Positions 33,264 through 39,353 of a DNA stretch of 39,353 nucleotides are shown piece by piece (the first letter of the stretch is position 1; the number at the start of each line of letters is the position of its first letter). The stretch is from contig JAPPLI010000175.1 in assembly GCA_028819495.1 (NCBI GenBank), positions 1 through 39,353 on the forward strand, given 5' to 3'. This stretch comes from Gammaproteobacteria bacterium. GTDB lineage: Bacteria > Pseudomonadota > Gammaproteobacteria > Eutrophobiales > Eutrophobiaceae. The position numbers and the translations under genes were made by a program. The notes beneath the pieces were generated by a model that did not search any database, was not told the origin of the DNA, and saw only the letters and a program-made list of their open reading frames with translations.

Positions 33264-35201
33264 TCAGGCTGCGGCAGCATAATCTGCACCCGTGAAGAAA
33301 ATGAACTGCACATCTGTCAGGTCAGCCGCATTGAAGTCCTGCAGCGTGATCTCTCCGCCGCCTTGCGCGGACAAATCGATGATGAGATCAGCCCCCTCTT
33401 GCCGGGTTACCATATCTGCCGCAGATTGAATATCCGCAAACGCGCTGAGATCGATTTTATCCTCACCCGCGACAAAGTCCGTCACCAGGTCGTTCCCGTT
33501 CCAGGGAGCGAAGACGAAAACATCGGCGCCTTCGCCACCAGACAGGCGGTCGTTTCCGCCGCCGCCGTCAAGCAGGTCAGCGCCGGGGCCACCAGATAAT
33601 TCGTCATCGCTGCCAAGCGCCAGACCCAGGAGCAGTGATGGTTGAGACGGACCATGGTCCGTGACGGAAGCAGCGTCAGCATCACCATTGTCATCACCGA
33701 GGTCAACCTGCTCGTCAACGTCACCGCCGCCGCTCCGAACATCGTCTTGCACCGGACCAGCTTCACCGTTGCCGTCATCGACGACAATTATACCGCCTTC
33801 AGGCACGCCGGGGAGGAAAGACGACGAAAGAAAATCGCCCATAAGATGGTCATCCCCTGCGCCGCCTTCAAGGACATCATTGCCGGGGCCGCCTGTAAGC
33901 CAATCATTGTCTGCGCCGCCGGACAAGCGGTCCTCGCCGTCGCCGCCATTAAGATGGTCGGCGCCCTCGCCCCCGGCCAGTTCGTCGTTGCCGGCGCCGC
34001 CTTCCAGCAGGTCCATGCCAGGACCGCCGAGCAGTTCATCGTTCCCGCCGCCGCCACTGAGCTGGTCGTTCCCGCCGCCGCCGTCCAACTTGTCATCACC
34101 GTAGGTCAACTCGGTTATGACAAGCAACATCTGAAAATGGATAAACGCATCACTCGGATCATCACCGGGCGCGAGCGCCACGATACCGCCGCTCCCTTCC
34201 GGGGCGCCACCGTCCGCCAGCGAGACTGCGTCGCCCGCTGCCACATCAGGGCCGGCCACAAAAACCGTCGCCAACAGCCCCGGGACAAACACCAGCGAAC
34301 TATCGCCGAACAGCAAATCATCATCATCCCCGCCCAGCAATACATCGTCTCCGGCGCCGCCTTCAAGCCAGTCATTGCCGGGTCCGCCGCGCAGCGTGTC
34401 ATTACCCGCGGCCAGTTGGTCGGCGAGGTAGGTCAATACGACGTCACGAGTCAGCACGAGCGGCGGCGCTGTCGCGGGGCTGGCGTCATCCGCCGACCCG
34501 CCCGCAGCCATGTTCACAACGCCCCCCGTGAACTCGGCCAGGCCAGTGTTGTCAACAGCGACTGCGCTGGTTAGCAGCAGGCGACCGGGGAATAACGGCG
34601 CGGCGTTGTCCCCAAGCAGCAGGTCAGAACCGGGGCCGCCCGCGATATGGTCGTCGCCGAGGTTCCCGACCAGGAAATCAGCGCCGCCCCGGCCGCGCAG
34701 CATATCGTCACCGCCGCCACCGCTGAAGTCGTCGTCCTCCGCTCCGCCGCGGAACACGTCATTACCTTCTCCGCCCACCAGTTCTACGCGGTGCGCGCTG
34801 TCATCCTCCGGGGCAACCACCCTCAGCAGGTAGTTTCCGGCGTGGTCCTGCATGGGATTGCCGCCGTAAGCGCCGGCGCTGATATAATAGACACCATCGG
34901 CTGGCGGAGAAAATGTCAGCATCGAGTCCAGCCTTCCCGCGTCGAAGTCAACGTCGTCATTTACGGCAACCTGCTCACCGTCCGCATTGAAAATGCTCAG
35001 CACGGTGTCCGCCTCACTGTTCCGGTCGGCGCCGCTGAGGCTGATTTCATAAGTTTTCCCCGCCAGCAGTTCGACCTTCACCCAGTCCCGGTCTGTGTTG
35101 CTGGCAAAAACTCCTTTGAAGCCTGCGCCAACGGCCAGGGTATAGGGAGTCTCCGGACTTGCCGGCGCGTCTGCGCCCGGTGTTTCTTCTATGTAAGCCA
35201 T
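33264..35201 (-). CDS. Secreted RTX-repeat protein with N-terminal PPC-like domain
   Basis: A 645-residue acidic protein, probably exported by a type I system without a cleaved signal. Residues 20 to about 128 resemble a pre-peptidase C-terminal (PPC) beta-sandwich: DWVKVELLAGKTYEISLSGA, LSIFNADGEQVAVNDD, GVYYISAGAYGG. Four blocks of calcium-binding GGxGxD nonapeptides follow at about 142-197, 266-298, 369-455 and 532-560. They are separated by three spacers of 68-76 residues, each opening with GD then a hydrophobic-PG turn. The tail (561-645) has ADVFVFAPWNGNDLVTDFVAGE and IIDLSAQGGGEITL, the serralysin-type C-terminal secretion region. No catalytic domain is seen, so an adhesin or matrix role is possible. 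GAGGAAAAAAC precedes the ATG. No type I secretion genes are in the window. Confidence 0.88.
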   Translation of the reverse strand: MAYIEETPGADAPASPETPYTLAVGAGFKGVFASNTDRDWVKVELLAGKTYEISLSGADRNSEADTVLSIFNADGEQVAVNDDVDFDAGRLDSMLTFSPPADGVYYISAGAYGGNPMQDHAGNYLLRVVAPEDDSAHRVELVGGEGNDVFRGGAEDDDFSGGGGDDMLRGRGGADFLVGNLGDDHIAGGPGSDLLLGDNAAPLFPGRLLLTSAVAVDNTGLAEFTGGVVNMAAGGSADDASPATAPPLVLTRDVVLTYLADQLAAGNDTLRGGPGNDWLEGGAGDDVLLGGDDDDLLFGDSSLVFVPGLLATVFVAGPDVAAGDAVSLADGGAPEGSGGIVALAPGDDPSDAFIHFQMLLVITELTYGDDKLDGGGGNDQLSGGGGNDELLGGPGMDLLEGGAGNDELAGGEGADHLNGGDGEDRLSGGADNDWLTGGPGNDVLEGGAGDDHLMGDFLSSSFLPGVPEGGIIVVDDGNGEAGPVQDDVRSGGGDVDEQVDLGDDNGDADAASVTDHGPSQPSLLLGLALGSDDELSGGPGADLLDGGGGNDRLSGGEGADVFVFAPWNGNDLVTDFVAGEDKIDLSAFADIQSAADMVTRQEGADLIIDLSAQGGGEITLQDFNAADLTDVQFIFFTGADYAAAA

Positions 35202-35263
35202 GTTTTTTCCTCGGGTCTCTTATCGGAACATCGGGCAAAGCGTCCGGCTTTTGTAAAAAACCG

Positions 35264-36089
35264 TCACTTCCCGTTCAGTGTCCAGTCGTAATCATCATCA
35301 AAGCTGTCAAAATTATCCAGGGCCGCGGCCAGCTCCGGTCTGGCGTACCGTTTCAGGTGCGCAAACACCCCCGCGTCATTGCCGCCGAAGTCCTCCTTGA
35401 ACCAGTCGTAAATGCTGGAGATTTCCAGTTTTCCGTTTTTGACCTGTGCGCCGCGCGGATGGTTGATATAGTCCGTTGCCCCTTGTTCAAGGAGTTGTTC
35501 CAGGTTGTCTGCGCGATAGGCCTGCGCAGCCAGGTTGGGGCAACCCAGGCTGGCGCAGTTCACCGCGTAATGGATCCTGGGGTCTTTCCATATGGGCCGC
35601 AGTATGCCGTGCTCGATCTGGTTCAGGGTCAGTTTGTCGCCTTGCAAGGGAAACAGTTCCAGGTTCCAGGGGCCGTAATCGATGAGGCCGCTCTTGATAT
35701 CCTTGATCGAATCAACCGGATAACGCGGCACGATGACAAAGATCGTGAGTGCGTTGTACAGGTTGATCCAGTAGGCCATCTGCTCGTTGCGGGAATAGGC
35801 GCGCGGGTCGGTGCCGGCAAGACTTTTCAGGTAGGAGGACAGTTGCTTGCGATCTGCCTCGTTTGTTTTCAGCGCGGCATAGTCAAACAAGGTGAATCCC
35901 GGAAGGGTCATCGGTGACCAGGTAGGTATCCAGTAACGCCTGCCAGGGTGCGTGGTCTATCACCGCGCGATTGGTTTCATCGCTGACATTCCATTTTTCG
36001 ATCACTTCCGCTTTCTGGGCGGCGTTGGCAGCCGACGCGGTGAGCAGCAGGGAAACAAGGAGTGTGGTTGCGGAAAACTTTTTTTTCAT
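35264..36089 (-). pseudogene. DUF547 secreted protein, single frameshift
   Basis: A signal peptide (MKKKFSATTLLVSLLLTASA, then ANA) and the first part, ending WQALLDTYLVTDDPSGIHL, are in one frame. The bulk of the DUF547 domain, from FTLFDYAALKTNEADRK to the end, is in another. Removing one base near 35896 would join them as DPSGIHLFDYAALK, so a one-base insertion is the simplest explanation: a recent mutation or a sequencing error. The domain part keeps RNEQMAYWINLYNALTIFVI and HYAVNCASLGCPNL with its conserved Cys pair. The function of DUF547 is unknown. The gene follows the GT2 gene by 16 bases and precedes the RTX gene by 62. Confidence 0.8.
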
Positions 36090-36105
36090 GTTTGAGCTAC
36101 CTCTG

Positions 36106-36831
36106 TTACCGGTGTTGGCGAAACTGCCGCCAGCGCAGTTTGAAGATCATGCGCAGGATGCCGGAACTGGCCAGGATCGCGCCGCGCAAGGTACCGCTGA
36201 CCTTGGACTTGCCGATACGCGCCCGGGTATCTACGGGCACTTCCACCGTAGTCAGCCCCGATTGAATGGCCTTAACCTGCATCTCTACCGTCCAGCCGAA
36301 GCGCGTGTCTTGCATGTCCAGGCGCGCGAGCGCACCAGAGCGGACGGCGCGGTAAGGCCCCAGGTCGGTGACCTGCTGTCCCCACAGGCGCCGGATGACG
36401 GCGCAGACAATGCGGTTGCCCAGCGCCTGGCCCGGGGCCAGCGCGCCCCGCGCCAGGCGGCCCAGGGCGCGTGAGCCGATAACCAGGTCCGCGCCATTAG
36501 CTATACAGTCCAGCAAAGTGGTCGCTTGATCCGGGTCAAAGGCATGGTCGCCGTCGATAAAGATGACAACGTCCGGGGATCGCAAGGCGCCCAAGGCAGC
36601 CAGACAGGCATTGCCATAGCCCGGTTTCGGTTCATGCGCCACCTGCGCGCCGGCCTCCCGTGCGCGCAGGGCGGTGTTGTCAGTGGAGCCGTTGTCGCCA
36701 ACCACCAGTTCATCCACCACCGCGGATTGGTCCTCGTTACGCAACGCGAGCAGCCCGGAGACGACCAGGCCGATGGATTGCTCCTCATTCAGGGCAGGTA
36801 TCACGACCGCGACCGTCAACTTCCGGTACAT
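36106..36831 (-). CDS. Family 2 glycosyltransferase (dolichol-phosphate-sugar synthase-like)
   Basis: A 241-residue GT-A enzyme starting AVVIPALNEEQSIGLVV, with VGDNGSTDNT and the metal-binding VIFIDGDHAFDPD, then IGSRALGR and TDLGPYRAVR, the acceptor-side signature. There are no C-terminal membrane helices, so it is cytosolic or peripheral. It probably transfers a sugar from a nucleotide donor to a lipid phosphate. It lies within a minus-strand envelope operon, which suggests glycosylation of a surface product, perhaps the neighbouring secreted proteins (inference). Confidence 0.9.
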   Translation of the reverse strand: MYRKLTVAVVIPALNEEQSIGLVVSGLLALRNEDQSAVVDELVVGDNGSTDNTALRAREAGAQVAHEPKPGYGNACLAALGALRSPDVVIFIDGDHAFDPDQATTLLDCIANGADLVIGSRALGRLARGALAPGQALGNRIVCAVIRRLWGQQVTDLGPYRAVRSGALARLDMQDTRFGWTVEMQVKAIQSGLTTVEVPVDTRARIGKSKVSGTLRGAILASSGILRMIFKLRWRQFRQHR

Positions 36832-36887
36832 GGAAATTCCAGGTTAAAACGCATGGCGGGTGGTCTCCCTGAGACCCGTCATTGCGG

Positions 36888-37736
36888 TTATTTTGCGCCC
36901 AGCTTGTAAAAGTCGAAGTTGAACGAGGCAGCGCCCATGATCGCGTTAAAATCAGCGGTGTTGCGCCCGTCCACGATGCTGAACCAGTTCAGCCCCAGGC
37001 TGACCCGGTCGGTCAGGTTCAATGTTCCGCCTACCGAGATACGGTCCACGTCTTCGTCGGTCTCCGGGAAACGGGCCGGGCTGAAGCCGGCGCCGCCGAT
37101 ATCCAGGTCGCCGTCGGCCATGGTTTTGTGGTACTGCGCCTGCAGCGTCAGCTTCGGCGAGACGATCAGGTAGGCGGAGAAGTTCAGGTAAGTCTCGCCG
37201 GGTACGTTGTTGCTGCGTTCCCGGCGGCCTGCCTCGCCGGACAGAGCAAAACGCCCGTCGATAACCTTGCCCGCCAGCAGGGACGCCTCAAATCCGTCGC
37301 CGCCGTCACCGATGGCGTGGGGATAACCGGTGTCATAGTCCCCGGCAATGATGCCGGCGACACGTACCGCAACGCTTGGCATGCCCGTTTCGCTGACGTC
37401 TTCATCAATCACTCGCCAGGTCAGCCCGATGGTGGTGTCGATCATGCCGTCGTCACCCGGCCCGACGTCCCTGTCCACGTCGGAATGCCCGCCTTGTACG
37501 TCGAGGGCCAGCGAGTCCGTGAGGCCGTAGTTGAGCGAAACAAAAGTCGTGCTCTGTTCAATGCCCTGAAACGGGAGATCCCGCTTCTCCTTGCCGCGGT
37601 AGAACTTCTCGGCATCCTGGTACACGTGGGCGACACTTAAGGAACCGGACTTGGGTATCGGCAACCAGGGTGTGCCTTGCGCCCAGGCCGGGGAACTGAT
37701 GGCAGTGATGAAAAACAGGATAATTACATATCGCAC
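36888..37736 (-). CDS. Outer-membrane beta-barrel protein of unknown function
   Basis: A 282-residue protein with signal peptide MRYVIILFFITAISSPAWA. Alternating amphipathic strands fill the rest (TTFVSLNYGLTDSLALDVQG, TIGLTWRV, LTLQAQYHKT, SVGGTLNLTDRVSLGLNWFS) and the final FNFDFYKLGAK suggests a closing strand. The start is GTG 37736 with AAGGAG 7 bases upstream. A 12- to 14-strand barrel is plausible. I do not recognise a named family. It sits between a small secreted protein (22 bases) and the glycosyltransferase (56 bases). Confidence 0.7.
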   Translation of the reverse strand: MRYVIILFFITAISSPAWAQGTPWLPIPKSGSLSVAHVYQDAEKFYRGKEKRDLPFQGIEQSTTFVSLNYGLTDSLALDVQGGHSDVDRDVGPGDDGMIDTTIGLTWRVIDEDVSETGMPSVAVRVAGIIAGDYDTGYPHAIGDGGDGFEASLLAGKVIDGRFALSGEAGRRERSNNVPGETYLNFSAYLIVSPKLTLQAQYHKTMADGDLDIGGAGFSPARFPETDEDVDRISVGGTLNLTDRVSLGLNWFSIVDGRNTADFNAIMGAASFNFDFYKLGAK

Positions 37737-37758
37737 TGGAGGTCTCCTTAACGCTGCA

Positions 37759-38175
37759 TCAGCCGTTGATGTTAAAACGCCGGGTCAGGTAGTATTGCAC
37801 CATTTCCTGTTCGTCAGGCCGGCCGGCGCAGTCGCCCGCTTTCTCGCCCGGGCACAGGACGCTGATGATGGCGTCGTTCTCCGAGGTTTCAAGTTTCAGC
37901 TCGGAACGGGTGCGCAGGCTCTCCACCAGTCCGCCGGCCAGGCTGTCGCCGACCTGGTCGCGCTTGACGGGGCAGGCCGGACGGCTGCAAGCGACCTTTT
38001 TGAAGAACGCGATCTTGCCCTGCTTGTACAGGTTGCCGAACTGGCTCACGCTACCGCCACTGCCGGCGCTGATGGAGCCGGATGCGATCACGGTGGGGGC
38101 AAGCGCCAGGGTACAGACCACGGACCAGGCAACCATGCGCAGTGATTGGTTGAGTGATGGTGCAAATTTTATCAT
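37759..38175 (-). CDS. Small secreted protein of unknown function
   Basis: A 138-residue protein with an N-terminal export signal (a basic start, then MVAWSVVCTLALAPTVIASG). The mature part has GGSVSQFGNLYKQGKIAFFKK, a C-S-R-P-A-C pair and a further C-P-G-E-K-A-G-D-C pair, so two disulfides or a metal site are possible. There is no CxxCH, so no covalent heme. ATG 38175 is preferred to a further upstream frame because the signal peptide begins there. It is the first gene of the envelope operon (then barrel, GT2, DUF547, RTX). Family not recognised. Confidence 0.65.
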   Translation of the reverse strand: MIKFAPSLNQSLRMVAWSVVCTLALAPTVIASGSISAGSGGSVSQFGNLYKQGKIAFFKKVACSRPACPVKRDQVGDSLAGGLVESLRTRSELKLETSENDAIISVLCPGEKAGDCAGRPDEQEMVQYYLTRRFNING

Positions 38176-38255
38176 TGGTCTTTCTCGCGTTAAACATGAC
38201 AGGGACCGGCAAAGCCGCTGCAAGGATAGAGACACCGTCCGCTGGAGTCAAGCTT

Positions 38256-38283
38256 CCGTTTACCGGCTACCGTTTACCGGCTA
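38256..38283. repeat. Tandem 14-base repeat, two units
   Basis: CCGTTTACCGGCTA occurs twice head to tail upstream of the small secreted protein gene. The remainder of 38176-38469 holds repeat copy 8 and a palindrome, and no gene. Confidence 0.7.
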
Positions 38284-38362
38284 CGGGTGCGAACGAAAGT
38301 GTGGTCAAACTCCTTACCGTCCCCGCGCGGGTTTATCCCTGTAAGAAACCCGAAGCATCACC

Positions 38363-38404
38363 GGGGTCGGAGTAAGAATGTCGAAGACATTTTACTCCGA
38401 CCCC
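38363..38404. repeat. GGGGTCAGAGTAA-type palindromic repeat, copy 8 (variant)
   Basis: Variant arms GGGGTCGGAGTAA and TTACTCCGACCCC carry compensating changes (A to G and T to C) that keep the pairing, evidence that the fold itself is selected. The flank CATCCATC on the right shows inverted orientation. Confidence 0.88.
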
Positions 38405-38443
38405 ATCCATCATGCAGGCCGCCCCCCCGTTTTCACGGGGGCA

Positions 38444-38475
38444 GGCTGAGGACACCTTGCAAGGTGTCCTCAGCC
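38444..38475. terminator. Perfect 32-base palindrome at the RTX stop codon
   Basis: GGCTGAGGACACCTTG is followed directly by its exact reverse complement. The minus-strand RTX stop codon TGA (38472-38470) is inside the right half. A second hairpin, CCCCCGT...ACGGGGG, lies just beyond at 38423-38441. There is no U-tract; it may protect the mRNA end or terminate transcription. Confidence 0.5.
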
Positions 38476-39353
38476 GATGAGCGCCCCCTCGCCGGTGGAG
38501 AAGATAATGTCGGCATCGGTGAGTTGGTCCCGGTTCACGCCGTCCAGGGTCACGCGCCCGCCGCCGTGGGCGCTGAGGTCGATGATTACGTGGTCGGGAT
38601 GTTGTTGCAGGGTGAGGTCCTCGAGGGAGTCGAGGTCCTCGAAGGCGCCCAGGTCGATGCGGTCGTCTCCTTGGGTGAAGTCGGTCACGGCATCGTCCCC
38701 GCCGCCGGGGGCGAAGACGAAGGCATCGGCCCCGGCCCCGCCGGTGAGGGTGTCATTGCCCGGCCCGCCGGCCAGGGTGTCGTTCCCGGCCCCGCCGGTG
38801 AGGGTGTCATTGCCCGGCCCGCCATCGAGGGTGTCGTTCCCGGCCCCGCCGGTGAGGGTGTCATGGCCCGGCCCGCCGTTGAGGGTGTCGTTCCCGGCCC
38901 CGCCGGTGAGGGTGTCATTGCCCGGCCCGCCGGCCAGGGTGTCGTTCCCGGCCCCGCCGTTGAGGGTGTCGGCGTGGGGCCCGCCGCGCAGGGTGTCATG
39001 GCCGGCCCCGCCGTCCAGGGTGTCGTTGCCCTTGCCCCCGAACAGCCGGTCGTCCCCGGCCCCGCCGACAAGGGCATCGTCCCCCCCGTCCGGCCCGCCG
39101 TAGAGGGTGTCGTTCCCGCCCCCGCCGGTGAGTATGTTGTCCCGGATATCCCCGGCCAGCACGTCGTCGTGGTCCCCGCCGCGCAGGTGCTCGATGTCGG
39201 GCACGGTGACGGTGTGTATTGTGCCGTCCCCGTCGGTGACGGTGAGGGTGTCCGCGCCGGCGAAGGTGTCCCCCGCGGCGTGCCCGCCCCGGGCCGTGCC
39301 GTTGTGCAGGCGCACGGTGACGCCGCTATCCGAATACCGGTAGGAGGCGGTGT
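38470..39353 (-). CDS. Secreted RTX-repeat protein, C-terminal part (5' end outside window)
   Basis: The frame is open to the window edge. The visible 294 residues start [21 protein letters not shown], a module common in large RTX proteins, then [21 protein letters not shown] long run of [17 protein letters not shown] nonapeptides follows, about 16 units, which bind calcium in a parallel beta roll. The last 85 residues ([36 protein letters not shown]) closely resemble the tail of the RTX protein at 33264-35201, so both probably use the same type I exporter. Four 54-base DNA units are almost identical, which points to recent amplification. The activity domain, if any, is beyond the edge. Confidence 0.88.
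   Translation of the reverse strand, partial: TASYRYSDSGVTVRLHNGTARGGHAAGDTFAGADTLTVTDGDGTIHTVTVPDIEHLRGGDHDDVLAGDIRDNILTGGGGNDTLYGGPDGGDDALVGGAGDDRLFGGKGNDTLDGGAGHDTLRGGPHADTLNGGAGNDTLAGGPGNDTLTGGAGNDTLNGGPGHDTLTGGAGNDTLDGGPGNDTLTGGAGNDTLAGGPGNDTLTGGAGADAFVFAPGGGDDAVTDFTQGDDRIDLGAFEDLDSLEDLTLQQHPDHVIIDLSAHGGGRVTLDGVNRDQLTDADIIFSTGEGALIG
38731..38946. repeat. Four 54-base tandem units inside the RTX gene
   Basis: Units start at 38731, 38785, 38839 and 38893, with a partial fifth at 38947. They differ at only a few positions. Each encodes two calcium-binding nonapeptides (18 residues). Confidence 0.85.

Noticed and set aside
33642..34574. Long open frame on the plus strand opposite the RTX gene
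   Set aside because: It is the mirror of a GC-rich repeat-coding gene, where antisense frames stay open by composition; it has no start context or family. The same holds for 38477-39103.
38731..38990. CRISPR-like or satellite array
   Set aside because: The 54-base periodicity is the coding repeat of RTX nonapeptides in a continuous frame.

Overview
The window looks like a chromosomal segment of an uncultured or little-studied gammaproteobacterium of moderately high GC. The evidence is a housekeeping block in an order familiar from that class: ispB divergent from rplU-rpmA-obgE-proB, then rpsT (UUG start, as in E. coli) divergent from murJ-ribF-ileS-lspA. Around it lie accessory regions full of short palindromic repeats, decayed genes and toxin-antitoxin pieces.

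Layout. 1-4.0 kb: an Anbu-type bacterial proteasome gene facing a GST / circularly permuted ATP-grasp / alpha-E operon. 4.1-7.1 kb: an Sfp-type phosphopantetheinyl transferase between two palindromic repeats, then a translationally coupled pair (class-I amidotransferase-like peptidase C26 and a PBP4-type D,D-carboxypeptidase). 7.2-13.2 kb: a complete tripartite RND efflux operon (NodT-type outer-membrane lipoprotein, periplasmic adaptor, inner-membrane pump). 13.2-18.4 kb: remains of one co-directional gene set on the minus strand. In transcription order these are a truncated Rieske oxygenase, an intact 668-residue protein with a GPP34 (Golgi phosphoprotein 3-like) domain joined to a cytochrome P450, a DUF4345-like membrane protein, a frameshifted sterol C24-methyltransferase-like gene, and a second GPP34-P450 that is dead (internal deletion, lost C-terminus, insertion of a five-hairpin miniature element). 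18.4-20.9 kb: a truncated acylphosphatase, an orphan PemK/MazF-like toxin, a degenerate antidote gene, tRNA-Pro(CGG) and a HigB/HigA-like pair. 21.1-22.2 kb: an AhpD-like protein whose reading frame crosses an in-frame UGA. The codon falls in a C-x-x-U-x-x-x-H motif and is followed by a SECIS-like hairpin, so I read it as a selenoprotein. 22.3-33.1 kb: the housekeeping block. 33.3-39.35 kb: minus-strand genes for two secreted RTX proteins with related C-terminal secretion tails (the second runs off the window). Between them is an envelope operon: a small secreted protein, an outer-membrane barrel, a GT2 glycosyltransferase and a frameshifted DUF547 protein.

Three dispersed repeat families are visible. 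Eight copies of a palindromic GGGGTCAGAGTAA element sit at gene ends, one supplying the ribF stop codon. Two copies of a CCGCAGAT-type inverted repeat flank housekeeping genes, one encoding the last MurJ residues. Several single inverted-repeat elements are associated with gene truncation. The items I rate most worth follow-up are the GPP34-P450 fusion with its decayed steroid-like pathway neighbours, the CxxU selenoprotein and the five-hairpin element.
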